A stretch of DNA of 64,000 bases, from NCBI GenBank assembly GCA_900472605.1, contig UCJD01000009.1, positions 227,883-291,882 of the forward strand, read 5' to 3'. A model generated the notes under the pieces. It was not told the DNA's origin, searched no databases, and saw nothing but the letters and a program-made list of their open reading frames with translations. The position numbers were made by a program, and so were the translations under genes. The DNA is from Hyphomicrobiales bacterium. Lineage in GTDB: Bacteria > Pseudomonadota > Alphaproteobacteria > Rhizobiales > Rhizobiaceae. Of the stretch, positions 8,429-17,756 are shown piece by piece; position 1 is the stretch's first letter; each line of letters opens with the position of its first letter.

Positions 8429-9331
8429 ATCGAGTGGGCGCTTCTCGCGAATAAGGTCGATGAGCAAACGGACGCCGTTCGGCACCTGCCGTCTGCTCGA
8501 ATAATAGATGAAGTAGCCTTCTCCACGTGGCGACCAATCGTTGAGCGTGGTCTTCAACGCCCCAGTGGAAACATGATCGCAGACATCCCATTCGTTCATA
8601 TACACGAGTCCGGCTCCGCGTAACGCCAGCTTCATCGCCGTAGCGCCGTCATCCAAGATGATCGGACCCGGGACTGCGACAGCGAGTTCCTCATCGTCCT
8701 TCTCAAACTCCCATCGATACAGGCTTCCATCCCCTACCCTGATCTGGATGCATCGATGCTTGTCGAGGTCGTTCGGATGTCCCGGCTCTCCGAACCGCTC
8801 GAAATACGACGGTGCTCCGGCCACCATCCAACGGACATCAGGCGAGAGACGCTGGGCGATCATATCCTCCGGGACGGTGCCACCGAAGCGGATGCCCGCG
8901 TCAAAGCCTTGGCCAATCACGTCGATCATTCTGTTGGTGACGCTTACGTCGACAAGGACGTCGGGATAGCGTTCAAAGAATGTGGGCAAAACCTGCGTAA
9001 GGATCGTATCCGCAGCTCCTGCCAGCACGTTCAACCGGATGTGGCCGGATGGGCTGTCGCGAAATCGGTTAAGGACGTCGGCTGCGTGGCCGATCGCCTC
9101 GAACGGTACGCTGAGCGCGTCGCGGAGCTCTTCGCCGGCAGTCGTCAGCGTTACGCTTCGGTTGGTGCGGTTCAACAGGCGGACGCCCGTTCGGCTTTCC
9201 AAACCACGCAGAGCGTGACTGACGGCCGACGCGCTAATGCCAAGCTCGAGCCCGGCCATACGAAAGCTTCGGTGTTTTGCGACGACGAGAAAATAGGAGA
9301 AGTCGGCCAGATCGGATCGGCTCAGCCGCAT
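8426..9331 (-). CDS. LysR-family transcriptional regulator
   Basis: This 301-residue protein has the LysR helix-turn-helix at residues 1-60 (FLVVAKHRSFRMAGLELGISASAVSHALRGLE) and a periplasmic-binding-like effector domain of the usual length. The PNGVRLLIDLIREK ending is common in LysR proteins that control aldo/keto reductases and quinone reductases. GAGGACA precedes the ATG. It is convergent with the Tat aldo/keto reductase, a plausible target. The effector is not known. Confidence 0.88.
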   Translation of the reverse strand: MRLSRSDLADFSYFLVVAKHRSFRMAGLELGISASAVSHALRGLESRTGVRLLNRTNRSVTLTTAGEELRDALSVPFEAIGHAADVLNRFRDSPSGHIRLNVLAGAADTILTQVLPTFFERYPDVLVDVSVTNRMIDVIGQGFDAGIRFGGTVPEDMIAQRLSPDVRWMVAGAPSYFERFGEPGHPNDLDKHRCIQIRVGDGSLYRWEFEKDDEELAVAVPGPIILDDGATAMKLALRGAGLVYMNEWDVCDHVSTGALKTTLNDWSPRGEGYFIYYSSRRQVPNGVRLLIDLIREKRPLD

Positions 9332-9660
9332 CAGGTTTGTCCTCAGGGGGGTGTATGGTCTTGCCCTAAGGCGCTCCGCGTAGATGGTAGAGTGTTCGGA
9401 CGGCTCGCGCTACCACCGTCTCTCGATCATATGCCGCGTAAGGGAATACGTTTGCGTGATCGGGCCGCCCATGTCGGGGGTTCCGTTCAGCTCTTGCCAG
9501 ACGGCTTCCTTGATTTGAAAAACGGGACCGACCCGCCCAGCAATGCGGCACCCGTGTAGTTGGAGAACAGCTCCTTCACGTTCGCGGCGACCTCCGGTCG
9601 TGGACCGTCCCAGGTCGGCTGGTCACATTTCTTGCATATTGCGATATCCTTACTGCTAGT
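9332..9660. other. 329-base gap: LysR promoter region plus a possible minus-strand gene relic
   Basis: No intact gene is seen. On the minus strand two short open stretches in different frames read like decayed protein: one near 9490-9650 (including CDQPTWDGPRPEVAANVKEL) and one near 9415-9545 (including VWQELNGTPDMGGPITQTYS). Each ends in a stop after 40-55 codons. The part nearest 9331 must hold the LysR promoter. I cannot name the family of the relic. Confidence 0.3.
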
Positions 9661-10779
9661 TCAGTTTGCTCGGGTCAATTTCAAGACCGTCAGTTCCGAC
9701 GGCACACCGATCCTCAGTGCGAAGCCGATCCACAAGGCGGTCCCGTTGTTGACGTAGAGTTTCATTCCGTCGACGTCGTAAAGACCCGAGACGAAGCCAT
9801 TGTTGAAACGGGCTACGATCTTGTCGAAGCCGACTATCATTCCCCCATGCGTGTGCCCTGAGAGCTGGACGCTTACGCCTTGGCGCGCCGCGTTGACCGC
9901 GTTCTTGGGCTGGTGATCGAGGAGGATGACGGGAGAACCCGATGGTGCACCGCCGATCGCCTTGCCGACATCAGGTCTAGGAAGACCGAAGTTGGCGGCT
10001 GACAAATCGGTGACCCCAGCGAGAACGAGTTTCGCGTCCCCCCGATCGAGAATGACGTGGCCATTGTCGATCGCGGTCATTCCCAGGTCTTGGTATTGGC
10101 GCATCCAGCCGTCATGGCCGAAGTAGTATTCGTGGTTGCCGGGAATTACGAAGACGCCGTCCTTTGCACTCAATCGGGCCAAAGGCGCAACATCCATCTT
10201 GCGAGCCTGGAGATCGCCGTCGATGAGGTCGCCGGTGACGACAATCAGGTCAGGGTTTTGGGCGTTCGCAAGGTCCACGGTATTGCTGACCCAATCGGCC
10301 TGGAAAAGGCGGCTGATGTGCAGGTCGGTGAGCTGGACGACACGGTATCCTTCGAACTCAGCAGGAAGGTTCGCGACGGGAAGCGCGACCTCCTTCACCG
10401 AAGGCACCCGGATCGCCTGCGACACGCCGAACGCGGAGATCACCACGGCGGCGAGCCCGACCGCGTAGCGGATATATACGCGCAGCCGGACACGTCGCCA
10501 CAAAACCAGCGCAAGAACGACGAGTACGAGATCGATCGCAACCTGGGCCACTGCAAGCAAAAGAACGCTGCCGGATAGCCAGTTTGCGGCAATCATCAAC
10601 CAGCGCGGCACCTCTGGCGAAAACATCGTCCCAAACACCAGCAGGCTGATGAGGCTGTGTTGGAAAACGACCATAAGGACGACCGCGATCGATCCCCGGA
10701 GCCAACGTGGCCATGGCAGAGGAAGAAGAAATCGCAGGACGACGTAGAGGCAGAGGAGAGCTTTTACGAAATGGAACAC
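9661..10779 (-). CDS. Membrane-bound metallophosphoesterase
   Basis: The 372-residue product has about four hydrophobic segments in the first 120 residues, then a calcineurin-like phosphoesterase domain. The metal ligands are visible in order: VQLTDLHISR (Asp, His), VVTGDLIDG (Asp), VIPGNHEYYFG (Asn, His), LLDHQP (His) and LSGHTHGGM (His, His). This layout is that of the YkuE/YaeI-like family, which acts on lipid or nucleotide phosphates at the membrane. It starts with GTG. Substrate unknown. Confidence 0.85.
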   Translation of the reverse strand: MFHFVKALLCLYVVLRFLLPLPWPRWLRGSIAVVLMVVFQHSLISLLVFGTMFSPEVPRWLMIAANWLSGSVLLLAVAQVAIDLVLVVLALVLWRRVRLRVYIRYAVGLAAVVISAFGVSQAIRVPSVKEVALPVANLPAEFEGYRVVQLTDLHISRLFQADWVSNTVDLANAQNPDLIVVTGDLIDGDLQARKMDVAPLARLSAKDGVFVIPGNHEYYFGHDGWMRQYQDLGMTAIDNGHVILDRGDAKLVLAGVTDLSAANFGLPRPDVGKAIGGAPSGSPVILLDHQPKNAVNAARQGVSVQLSGHTHGGMIVGFDKIVARFNNGFVSGLYDVDGMKLYVNNGTALWIGFALRIGVPSELTVLKLTRAN

Positions 10780-10963
10780 CGTCGCTCTTTAGACGGGCCA
10801 CCTCTCGATGTGGAGCCGAATTATCCTCAGCACTACGATGAGTTTCGCTCACGTAACCAATTACGGCGCTCATGTATTGTCAGGGTGCGCGCTCCCAGTG
10901 ACCCGTTGGTCGACGGTGCCGCGCAAATGCAAGCAAAACGCCCTTGGGCGAGAAAGCGACCAT

Positions 10964-12211
10964 ATGACCTCGAATACCCTCCGCGCCGCTATGCTCACCT
11001 TTACTGCACTCGCCGGACTTCCTGCGATGGCCGCTGACCCACAGCCAGCTTGGCGGTACTGGGACGCAACCGTTTCGAATGTGCCGTTAGCAGCGAACCT
11101 GCACGCGCTCGACGCCGTGATGGCGGATGTCGACTCCGACTGTGACCTCGACGTCATCGTCGCCGTCGAAATGGGTGCAAGCCGCCTCTATCTTAATGAC
11201 GGCAAGGGAAAGCTTACGCACAAGAAAGACGCTTTCGGAGGGGAGATACACGATAACGAGCACGTGCGCGTCGCCGACTTTAACGGTGACGGCAATGTCG
11301 ACGTGGTTTTCGTCGCGGAAGAGGACCGGGAGCACCAGCTCTATTTCGGTGACGGCAAAGGAAGCTTCACAAACGTCACCGACAGGCTTCCCGGAAAAAG
11401 CCAAGGCAACGCCCTCGCTATCGGAGACGTCAACGGCGACGGGCTGCCCGACATCGTCGTCGGCAACTCAGCCGAAAGCCGGCGTGGTGCCGAAACTCCC
11501 GACCCGCGCGATTTCCTGTGGCTGAGCGACGCCAAGCGCCCGGGATACTTCATCGACGCGAGCAAAACCCACCTGCCCCGTGATAAAGAAGACGCTCAGG
11601 GGATTGCCCTCGCCGACCTTGAGGGCGATGGTGATCTCGACATGGTCGTGGCGAACCAGACACCTCCCAATCGCCTTCTCCTAAACGACGGCACCGGGCA
11701 TTTCAAGGACGCGACTGACCGCATGGAGCAGAAGACGCCGCTCGAGAGCCGGGAAGTCCACGTTTTCGATGCGAACGCCGACGGTAAGCCGGACATCCTA
11801 TTTTTCAATCTGACAAGCAACAATCAGGGCTGGGACAAAGACCCGCAGACACGGTTGCTGGTCAACGACGGAAATGGACGGTTCACAGACAAGACGGATG
11901 CACAATTGCCGAAGCACAAGTTCTCCAGCTGGGGCGGCACGGTCACCGACTTCAACGGCGATGGAAAGCCGGACCTTATCGTCAGCGCGATCGACGTGCC
12001 AGGGTTCAAGGGTCTTCAGGTCAAAGCTTGGCAGAATGACGGTTCAGGCAAATTCACCGATGTGACCGCGGATGTGATGCCCAAGAAAACAGTCGGCCGC
12101 AGTTGGAGTATGGCGACAGGTGACCTCGACGGTGACGGACGTCCCGACATCTTCATCGGGGGTCGGGGCACGCAGGCACGCCTCCTGCTGACGGGTGAAC
12201 GCGGCAGCTAA
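10964..12211 (+). CDS. Exported FG-GAP/VCBS repeat beta-propeller protein
   Basis: This 415-residue protein has a Sec signal (MTSNTLRAAM, hydrophobic core, LPAMAAD) and seven evenly spaced calcium-loop motifs: DVDSDCDLD, DFNGDGNVD, DVNGDGLPD, DLEGDGDLD, DANADGKPD, DFNGDGKPD and DLDGDGRPD. Seven repeats fit a closed seven-bladed integrin-type propeller with one Ca2+ per blade. Each repeat also carries the LYLNDGKGKLTH-type strand. ATG 10964 is preferred because it places a signal peptide at the N-terminus; the open frame starts further left. The binding partner is unknown. Confidence 0.82.
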   Translation: MTSNTLRAAMLTFTALAGLPAMAADPQPAWRYWDATVSNVPLAANLHALDAVMADVDSDCDLDVIVAVEMGASRLYLNDGKGKLTHKKDAFGGEIHDNEHVRVADFNGDGNVDVVFVAEEDREHQLYFGDGKGSFTNVTDRLPGKSQGNALAIGDVNGDGLPDIVVGNSAESRRGAETPDPRDFLWLSDAKRPGYFIDASKTHLPRDKEDAQGIALADLEGDGDLDMVVANQTPPNRLLLNDGTGHFKDATDRMEQKTPLESREVHVFDANADGKPDILFFNLTSNNQGWDKDPQTRLLVNDGNGRFTDKTDAQLPKHKFSSWGGTVTDFNGDGKPDLIVSAIDVPGFKGLQVKAWQNDGSGKFTDVTADVMPKKTVGRSWSMATGDLDGDGRPDIFIGGRGTQARLLLTGERGS

Positions 12212-12216
12212 GGCTG

Positions 12217-12237
12217 AACGGAGTTCATCGCTCCGTT
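12217..12237 (+). terminator. Hairpin after the FG-GAP gene
   Basis: AACGGAG and CTCCGTT form a perfect 7-bp stem with a 7-base loop, six bases after the stop. It is followed by GAATTATCC without a clear T-run. It is probably a weak terminator. Confidence 0.45.
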
Positions 12238-12330
12238 GAATTATCCGCGTTTTCAAAATCGACGCGTCCGGCGGATGGTGGGGTTTGAGGTTCCGCCTCA
12301 TGCCCCCAAGTCATTTCCGCCGGACCACTG

Positions 12331-13563
12331 ATGACACAGCGACTGACACGCGCCATCTCGCGCACCGAGCTCATATGCCTGATCGCCGCGCTGATGGCGC
12401 TCAACTCTCTCGCGATCGACATCATGCTGCCTGCCCTACCCGCCATGGGAGCTGCGTTCTCGATCGCATCCGAAAACGAGCGGCAGTACGTCATCACCTG
12501 CTACATGCTGGGATATGGGATGGGCGAAATCCTGTTCGGACCACTGTCCGACCGATATGGAAGGCGCTATCCCCTATTGTTCGGCATCGCTGTCTATGCC
12601 ACTGCAGCTTTCGCAGCAATTCTGGCACCGTCGCTCGGCATCCTTCTCGGCCTCCGTTTTCTTCAGGGGCTGGGCGCGGCCAGCATTCGCGTCATCGCGA
12701 CATCTGTGGTTCGCGACCAGTATTCGGGGAGCGCGATGGCCGAAGTGATGTCGATGAGCTTTATGCTGATGATGGCGATACCGATCCTGGCACCTGGTCT
12801 AGGGCAGACGCTCCTCCTTATCGGTCCGTGGCAGGCCATCTTCGTCTTCATGGCGGCGTTCTGCGCGATCGTTGGCATCTGGACCCTGCGGCGGATGCCG
12901 GAAACCCTTTCGACCTGGAATAGGCGATCGCTTCGCTTCGGAGCGGTTGTTGAAAGCTTCAACCTCGTCGTCACCAACCGCGTCGCGTTCGCCTATGGCC
13001 TGGCGGGGACCTTCATGTTCGCATCGCTGTTTGGCTTCCTGACGTCCGCGCAGCAGATTTATGTCGGCATTTACGGCCTCGGGCCATACTTCCCGGTGGC
13101 GTTCGCGTCGGTCGCTGCGTTAATGGGGCTTTCCTCCTTCACGAACTCCAAGCTGGTAAAGAAGTTCGGCATCCGCCGGCTCTCGCATGGGGCCGTGGTA
13201 ATCTTCACAGTCGCCAGCATTGTCTGGTTGGCACTTGCCTCAACGATGGAAGTGCCCTTCTGGCTCTTCCTACCCCTTCTCGCGGTGATCATGTCGTGCT
13301 TCGGCTGGGCCGCCGCGAACCTGAATTCTCTGTCTATGGAACCTCTGGGCGATGTCGCAGGTACTGCCTCGTCGGTGTTCGGGTTCATCCAAACCGTCGG
13401 CGGCGTGATCATCGGCGGTTTCATCGGGCAGCAGTTCAATGGCACGGTTATCCCGGTGGCTCTCGGCTATTCGCTGATGGGCGTTTTGGCACTTCTGTGT
13501 GTTCTGACTGGCGAGAGCGGTCGGCTCTTTGGCGTTGATCCCAGCCCGAGCGAGGCCGTGTAG
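12331..13563 (+). CDS. Bcr/CflA-type MFS drug efflux transporter
   Basis: This 410-residue protein has twelve hydrophobic segments. The start of TM1 (LNSLAIDIMLPALPAMG), motif A between TM2 and TM3 (GPLSDRYGRRYPLL), and RVIATSVVRDQYSG in TM4 are characteristic of the DHA1 Bcr/CflA group of proton-driven exporters. The family expels chloramphenicol, bicyclomycin or small metabolites. It stands alone, with ATG 12331. The natural substrate cannot be read from the sequence. Confidence 0.85.
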   Translation: MTQRLTRAISRTELICLIAALMALNSLAIDIMLPALPAMGAAFSIASENERQYVITCYMLGYGMGEILFGPLSDRYGRRYPLLFGIAVYATAAFAAILAPSLGILLGLRFLQGLGAASIRVIATSVVRDQYSGSAMAEVMSMSFMLMMAIPILAPGLGQTLLLIGPWQAIFVFMAAFCAIVGIWTLRRMPETLSTWNRRSLRFGAVVESFNLVVTNRVAFAYGLAGTFMFASLFGFLTSAQQIYVGIYGLGPYFPVAFASVAALMGLSSFTNSKLVKKFGIRRLSHGAVVIFTVASIVWLALASTMEVPFWLFLPLLAVIMSCFGWAAANLNSLSMEPLGDVAGTASSVFGFIQTVGGVIIGGFIGQQFNGTVIPVALGYSLMGVLALLCVLTGESGRLFGVDPSPSEAV

Positions 13564-13785
13564 TTCGTTCGGAACTGACGACCTTACTCTATGCTCAGAC
13601 GGCAGTGGCTAATGCGCCTGCGTACTACGCCTATTCCACGACCGGTTTGGCGGAAACTCGCCTTGACGCGCGAAGCTTCCCATTCTAACCGCGCCATTCA
13701 GTAGTGCAAAAGCGGCATCACAATGCTGCCGACTTATCGCATCGGTTCTGAGCCGTTTATCCTGTCTCTTTCGCAAGGCAAGCAC

Positions 13786-14607
13786 ATGAGCGTTCATGGT
13801 CAACAAAAACGTCTGTCCACCGCTTCGATCCGGAACATGAAGAGGGACGAGCCAATCGTCTGCCTCACCTCCTACACCACGCCGATGACCAAGCTTGTCG
13901 ACCCTCATTGCGATCTCCTCCTCGTATGAGATTCCGTCGGGATGGTCGTCTACGGGATGGAGAACACTGTCTCGGTGACGATGGACATGATGGTAGCACA
14001 CGGCGCTGCGGTAATGCGCGCGGTACAGCGCAGTTGCGTCATCGTCGACTTGCCATTCGGAAGCTATCAACTCTCTAAGGAGCAGGCTTTTACAAACGCC
14101 GTCAGGTTGATGAAAGAAACCGGATGCGATGGCGTCAAACTTGAAGGGGGCGAGGAAATGGCCGAGACGGTTTCCTTCCTTACAAAACGCGGTATCCCCG
14201 TATTCGGGCATGTCGGCCTGATGCCGCAGCTCGTAAACGTCGCCGGCGGTTTCCGGTCGGTCGGGCATTCCGATGAAGAGGCAAAGCGCTTAAAGGCCGA
14301 TGCGACAGCTATTGCCGATGCGGGCGCGTTCGCAATCGTGATTGAAGGAACTGTCGAGCCGCTGGCTCACGAGATCACCACGATGGTCGCAGTCCCGACT
14401 ATCGGCATCGGTGGATCACCAGCGTGCGACGGTCAGATTCTCGTCGTGGACGACATTCTCGGCCTGTATGGCGACCTAAGCCCGCGGTTCGTCAAACGAT
14501 ATGCCGAACTCGCATCCTCGGTTTCCGACGCTGCAGCAAGCTACGCGCAGGAGGTGCGGAGCGGAATATTCCCCGGAGCGGAGCACACATTTAGGCGCAG
14601 AGGATAA
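13786..14607 (+). pseudogene. panB: panB (ketopantoate hydroxymethyltransferase) interrupted by an in-frame TGA
   Basis: The reading frame from ATG 13786 gives a 273-codon gene, the normal PanB length. PanB makes ketopantoate from alpha-ketoisovalerate and methylene-tetrahydrofolate for CoA synthesis. Recognisable parts are [46 protein letters not shown] and [15 protein letters not shown]. Codon 48, which should be Gly in the VGDSVGMV signature, is TGA at 13927-13929, so translation stops after 47 residues. The frame is otherwise intact on both sides, so the lesion is a single GGA-to-TGA change and is recent. A functional panB elsewhere is likely. Confidence 0.85.
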
Positions 14608-14614
14608 CCACCCG

Positions 14615-15808
14615 TCAACTTTCCGGAAGAAGCCCTGGCAGGAATCGCATCGCAAGCCCGACAGGCAGAGCAAGTCGAAGTGGCGTTCGGGACGTCTGGG
14701 ACTGAACGACCCCAGAGTCGATGAGGGCGGCGGTTAACCGTCGGGCCGACCTGCTACTCGCGCCTGTCAGAACAGCAATCTCCGCCCGTTCAAGCTCCCC
14801 GCGATAGAGCAACGAAGACAAGACCAGGTCAGATTTTGGCGGCAGCCTCCCCGCGCGCACCTCTTCCTGCGCCCAGATCAAAACGCGATTGCGGAGCGTA
14901 GACGGCTCAATCAGCCTACTCATCAGGTCAATCTCAGCGATGCAGGCGTTGAGGAAGAATTCCGCGAAATCTGCGAGAGCGTTTTCGCTGAGCGCGCCGC
15001 GTCCATCGTGACTATCACGGCGAGGTTCGTCGCAAGACTGTAGACGCTCCATGTACTCCGTCTTCCGACGAGCAAGGCCGCGGGACAACGACCACAGCCC
15101 GGCCATGCGGAGTGAGGAGTTCAGCGCGGCATGAGACACAAGTCTGGCCACACGGCCGTTTCCATCGAGAAAAGGATGAACCCACAACAGGCGGTGGTGT
15201 CCGTATGCGGCCGCAAGAATTCGGTCGATCCGCCCGGCGGAGCTATATCCCTGCTCCATGCGGGCGAGAAACCGCGGCACGGACCCGGGACTGATCGGAA
15301 CGTGCCGTCCCACCTTGACGGACCGACTCCTCATACCGCCCGGCACGACTTCAATCGGCTTGCTGCCGCTGCGCGTTGCCACCACGCGGAGTTCCAGAGG
15401 TAGCCGTTCGTAAAACCTCCTGTGTACCTCGCAGATTACGTCGGCTGAGAACGGGGTACCGCTGATATCACCATCGTCAATCCATTCCTCAACCGCGATA
15501 TGGGCGCGCGCCTCAAGCTGGAAAATGCGAATTTTCGCGTCTTTGCTGTAGTCGTCCTGTTTTGCCCGTTCGATGTCCAAGGGATCAATGACGTCGCCTT
15601 CGATGAGATTGCTGTAGTAGCAGTTCACGATTTTGCCGAGATCGGCAACGGCGATCGCAATCGCCGGGGGCAGAGACGACGTGAACGCGGCTGATTGCTC
15701 CGCAAGCGACAGCGCCAGGTCGTTTAACTTCGACCTAGACCGAGCGCCTTGTGCGACCATCAGGGGTTCCAAGAAACTGAGCCCCTCGCCGTCATCGTGC
15801 GATGCCAT
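14615..15808 (-). CDS. Fic family protein (class II, self-inhibited AMP transferase-like)
   Basis: This 397-residue protein has the catalytic Fic motif HPFLDGNGRVARL. An N-terminal inhibitory helix matches (S/T)xxxE(G/N) as YSNLIEGD, which defines class II Fic proteins whose AMPylation is blocked until the helix moves. A C-terminal winged-helix segment follows (ERAEIAVLTGASSRSARRLTAAL). Fic enzymes transfer AMP to Tyr, Ser or Thr of target proteins. The start at 15808 has AGGAGG upstream; the longer frame to 15886 lacks one. It converges with the broken panB. The target is unknown. Confidence 0.88.
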   Translation of the reverse strand: MASHDDGEGLSFLEPLMVAQGARSRSKLNDLALSLAEQSAAFTSSLPPAIAIAVADLGKIVNCYYSNLIEGDVIDPLDIERAKQDDYSKDAKIRIFQLEARAHIAVEEWIDDGDISGTPFSADVICEVHRRFYERLPLELRVVATRSGSKPIEVVPGGMRSRSVKVGRHVPISPGSVPRFLARMEQGYSSAGRIDRILAAAYGHHRLLWVHPFLDGNGRVARLVSHAALNSSLRMAGLWSLSRGLARRKTEYMERLQSCDEPRRDSHDGRGALSENALADFAEFFLNACIAEIDLMSRLIEPSTLRNRVLIWAQEEVRAGRLPPKSDLVLSSLLYRGELERAEIAVLTGASSRSARRLTAALIDSGVVQSQTSRTPLRLALPVGLAMRFLPGLLPES

Positions 15809-16042
15809 CAGGCTGCCTCCTGGCCGCTTTGCTGGCCGATTTCGAATTCTGTTTTTCCTAAGTATAACAGAAGCTACACGGGACATCGAGCGGCGTTCAC
15901 GCCTCCATTTTGGCCGATTGCCTCGACAGCGTCAAAACCGCCAATACGCAGGCTTAGCGCAGCAGCGAAAATTTCCCTCATCGCGCCGTGAAATTGAGCT
16001 CATGCTCACAACCTGTCTTCCCGCCTATATTGCAGCACTTGT

Positions 16043-16053
16043 CTAGGTCCTAG
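16043..16053. promoter_or_regulatory. Palindrome next to the RBS of the RibD-like gene
   Basis: CTAGGTCCTAG is a perfect 5-bp inverted repeat around one central base. It lies two bases before the TTAGGAG ribosome site. A local repressor could bind here and block expression, but nothing in the sequence shows which. Confidence 0.25.
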
Positions 16054-16066
16054 CTTAGGAGTGCTC

Positions 16067-16765
16067 GTGAAACCGTATGTAATTTGCCACATGATGGCCC
16101 CGCTCGATGGTCGTCTGATCGTTTCCGACTGGGCACAGGCCACTGGCCATTCGCTCGACGAGTTGGTGGAAGTGTACGACGCGGCCCATGACGGCATCGG
16201 TGCAGACGCGTGGCTGTCCGGAAGGAAGACCGGCGAAGAGTTTGCCTCCGATCATTTCGAGTCCGCGGCCCAGGCGTCCGCGGCATCGGATCGGCCAGTG
16301 CACGTCGCCGATCCTTCGGCCACGAGCTTCGCTGTAATCATCGACAAGAGCGGCCAGCTCAAGTGGGCCGCTGGAGACATCGATGGCGCGCACCTTATCG
16401 TCGTACTTGGGTCGCAGGTGTCGGACGACCACCTATCGCGCCTGGCAGGCACTGGCGTCTCGTACATCGTTTCCGCCGAGCCCAAGATCGACCTGTCCGA
16501 AACGATGGAAACCTTGGCCGCACGCTTCGGGATCAAGCGGCTGATGCTCGAGGGCGGCGCTAACACGAACGGCGAGTTCCTCAAGGAAGGATTGGTCGAC
16601 GAGATCAGCCTTGTCCTGTTCCCCGGCATTGGCGGCAAGAGCGGGACCCCCGCAATCTTCGAGGGAGGTGACGAAGGCTTGGCCGACGTTAGCGCGCTCG
16701 AACTGATCTCCGCAGACAAAGCCGGGCTCGGCAGCCTGCATATCCGTTACAAAGTCCTCAAATAA
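16067..16765 (+). CDS. RibD C-terminal/dihydrofolate reductase-like protein
   Basis: This 232-residue protein matches the RibD_C fold, which binds NADPH in pyrimidine reductases. Signature parts are ICHMMAPLDGRL at the N-terminus and LMLEGGANTNGEFLKEGLVDEISLVLFPGIGG at the C-terminus. No deaminase domain is attached and no other riboflavin gene is nearby, so it is probably a stand-alone reductase of unknown substrate. GTG 16067 is chosen because TTAGGAG lies five bases upstream; GTG 16061 overlaps that ribosome site. It precedes an extended SDR gene by 24 bases, probably in one operon. Confidence 0.8.
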   Translation: MKPYVICHMMAPLDGRLIVSDWAQATGHSLDELVEVYDAAHDGIGADAWLSGRKTGEEFASDHFESAAQASAASDRPVHVADPSATSFAVIIDKSGQLKWAAGDIDGAHLIVVLGSQVSDDHLSRLAGTGVSYIVSAEPKIDLSETMETLAARFGIKRLMLEGGANTNGEFLKEGLVDEISLVLFPGIGGKSGTPAIFEGGDEGLADVSALELISADKAGLGSLHIRYKVLK

Positions 16766-16789
16766 AGCAATGAGATTGGGAGTTTCAAT

Positions 16790-17641
16790 ATGAAGATCAT
16801 GGTAACTGGCAGCACGGGAAAAGTCGGTCGAGCCACAATCGATAGGCTGCTCGAAGAAGGCCACCAGGTTTTCGCCGTCGACGCCGTTGCGCCGGCCAAA
16901 CCGAAATGCAAATTCACAAAGATTGACATGACCGACTTCGGTCAGGTCCTTGAATCCGTGATGGGCATCGACTCCGCCCATTCCGGCCTGGATGCCATCG
17001 TTCATCTCGCGGCTATCCCGGGTGCAAGCCACGCTCCAAACGCCACGATTTACCACACGAACACCTCAATCAGCTTCAACGTCTTCCAGGCAGCACGCGC
17101 GGCTGGCATCAAGAATGTCGTATTCGCCAGCAGCGAAACCCTGCTGGGCGTGCCATTCGAGACGCCTCCGCCGTATTTTCCGGTGGACGAAGAAGTCCCC
17201 AATCGCCCGGAAACAGCCTATTCGCTGTCGAAGCACGTCGAGGAAACGATCGCCAAGGAGTTCGCGCGCTGGGTTCCCGATATGAAGCTGATCGGCCTGC
17301 GCTTTTCGTGGGTCAAGGAGCCGGCGGAATACGCCAACTTCCATAAGGTCGACGAGAATCCCGATAGCCAGAAGTGGAACTTCTGGTCCTACGTCGACAG
17401 CCGCGACTGCGCACAGGCGATCTCGCTGGCACTGAATTCGAACCTGGTCGGTTTCCACAAATTCGTCGTGGCCGCCGACGACACGGCGATGACGAAAACG
17501 AACGCGGAGTTGATCGCTCAATACTATCCCGATGTGCCGCTCAAGGCCGACGTGGGTAAACACGACAGCCTGTTGTCCTCGCAGAAGGTTAAGGACGTCC
17601 TTGGCTTCAAGCCGGAATACCGCTGGCGGGATCAGGCGTAG
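16790..17641 (+). CDS. NAD-dependent epimerase/dehydratase (extended SDR), copy 1
   Basis: This 283-residue extended SDR has the cofactor loop GSTGKVGRAT at residues 6-15 and the Ser in VFASSETLLGVPFE. The Tyr/Lys pair is in TAYSLSKHVEE. It resembles the uronate-dehydrogenase-like NAD-dependent group. The gene at 37697 is a paralogue with the same SSETLLG and PPPYxPVDEE segments. It is preceded by the RibD-like gene and followed by an aldo/keto reductase in the same direction. The substrate, probably a sugar or sugar acid, is not determined. Confidence 0.82.
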   Translation: MKIMVTGSTGKVGRATIDRLLEEGHQVFAVDAVAPAKPKCKFTKIDMTDFGQVLESVMGIDSAHSGLDAIVHLAAIPGASHAPNATIYHTNTSISFNVFQAARAAGIKNVVFASSETLLGVPFETPPPYFPVDEEVPNRPETAYSLSKHVEETIAKEFARWVPDMKLIGLRFSWVKEPAEYANFHKVDENPDSQKWNFWSYVDSRDCAQAISLALNSNLVGFHKFVVAADDTAMTKTNAELIAQYYPDVPLKADVGKHDSLLSSQKVKDVLGFKPEYRWRDQA

Positions 17642-17756
17642 TCATCGAGTAGAGCACTGGATACGTCGCTGATTTTTCTCCTGATCAGCCGCGGTTGGCA
17701 GGCGGACTACCCTCCCAGGTCCGGCTGCCATTTCTCTTTTTGAAAGCACAATTACT

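Noticed and set aside
7183..8526. 447-codon open frame on the minus strand
   Set aside because: It is the mirror of the Tat aldo/keto reductase gene, which has clear motifs and a signal peptide.
13927..13929. TGA in panB as a selenocysteine codon
   Set aside because: PanB has Gly here, no SECIS-like hairpin was seen directly after the codon, and there is no family precedent.
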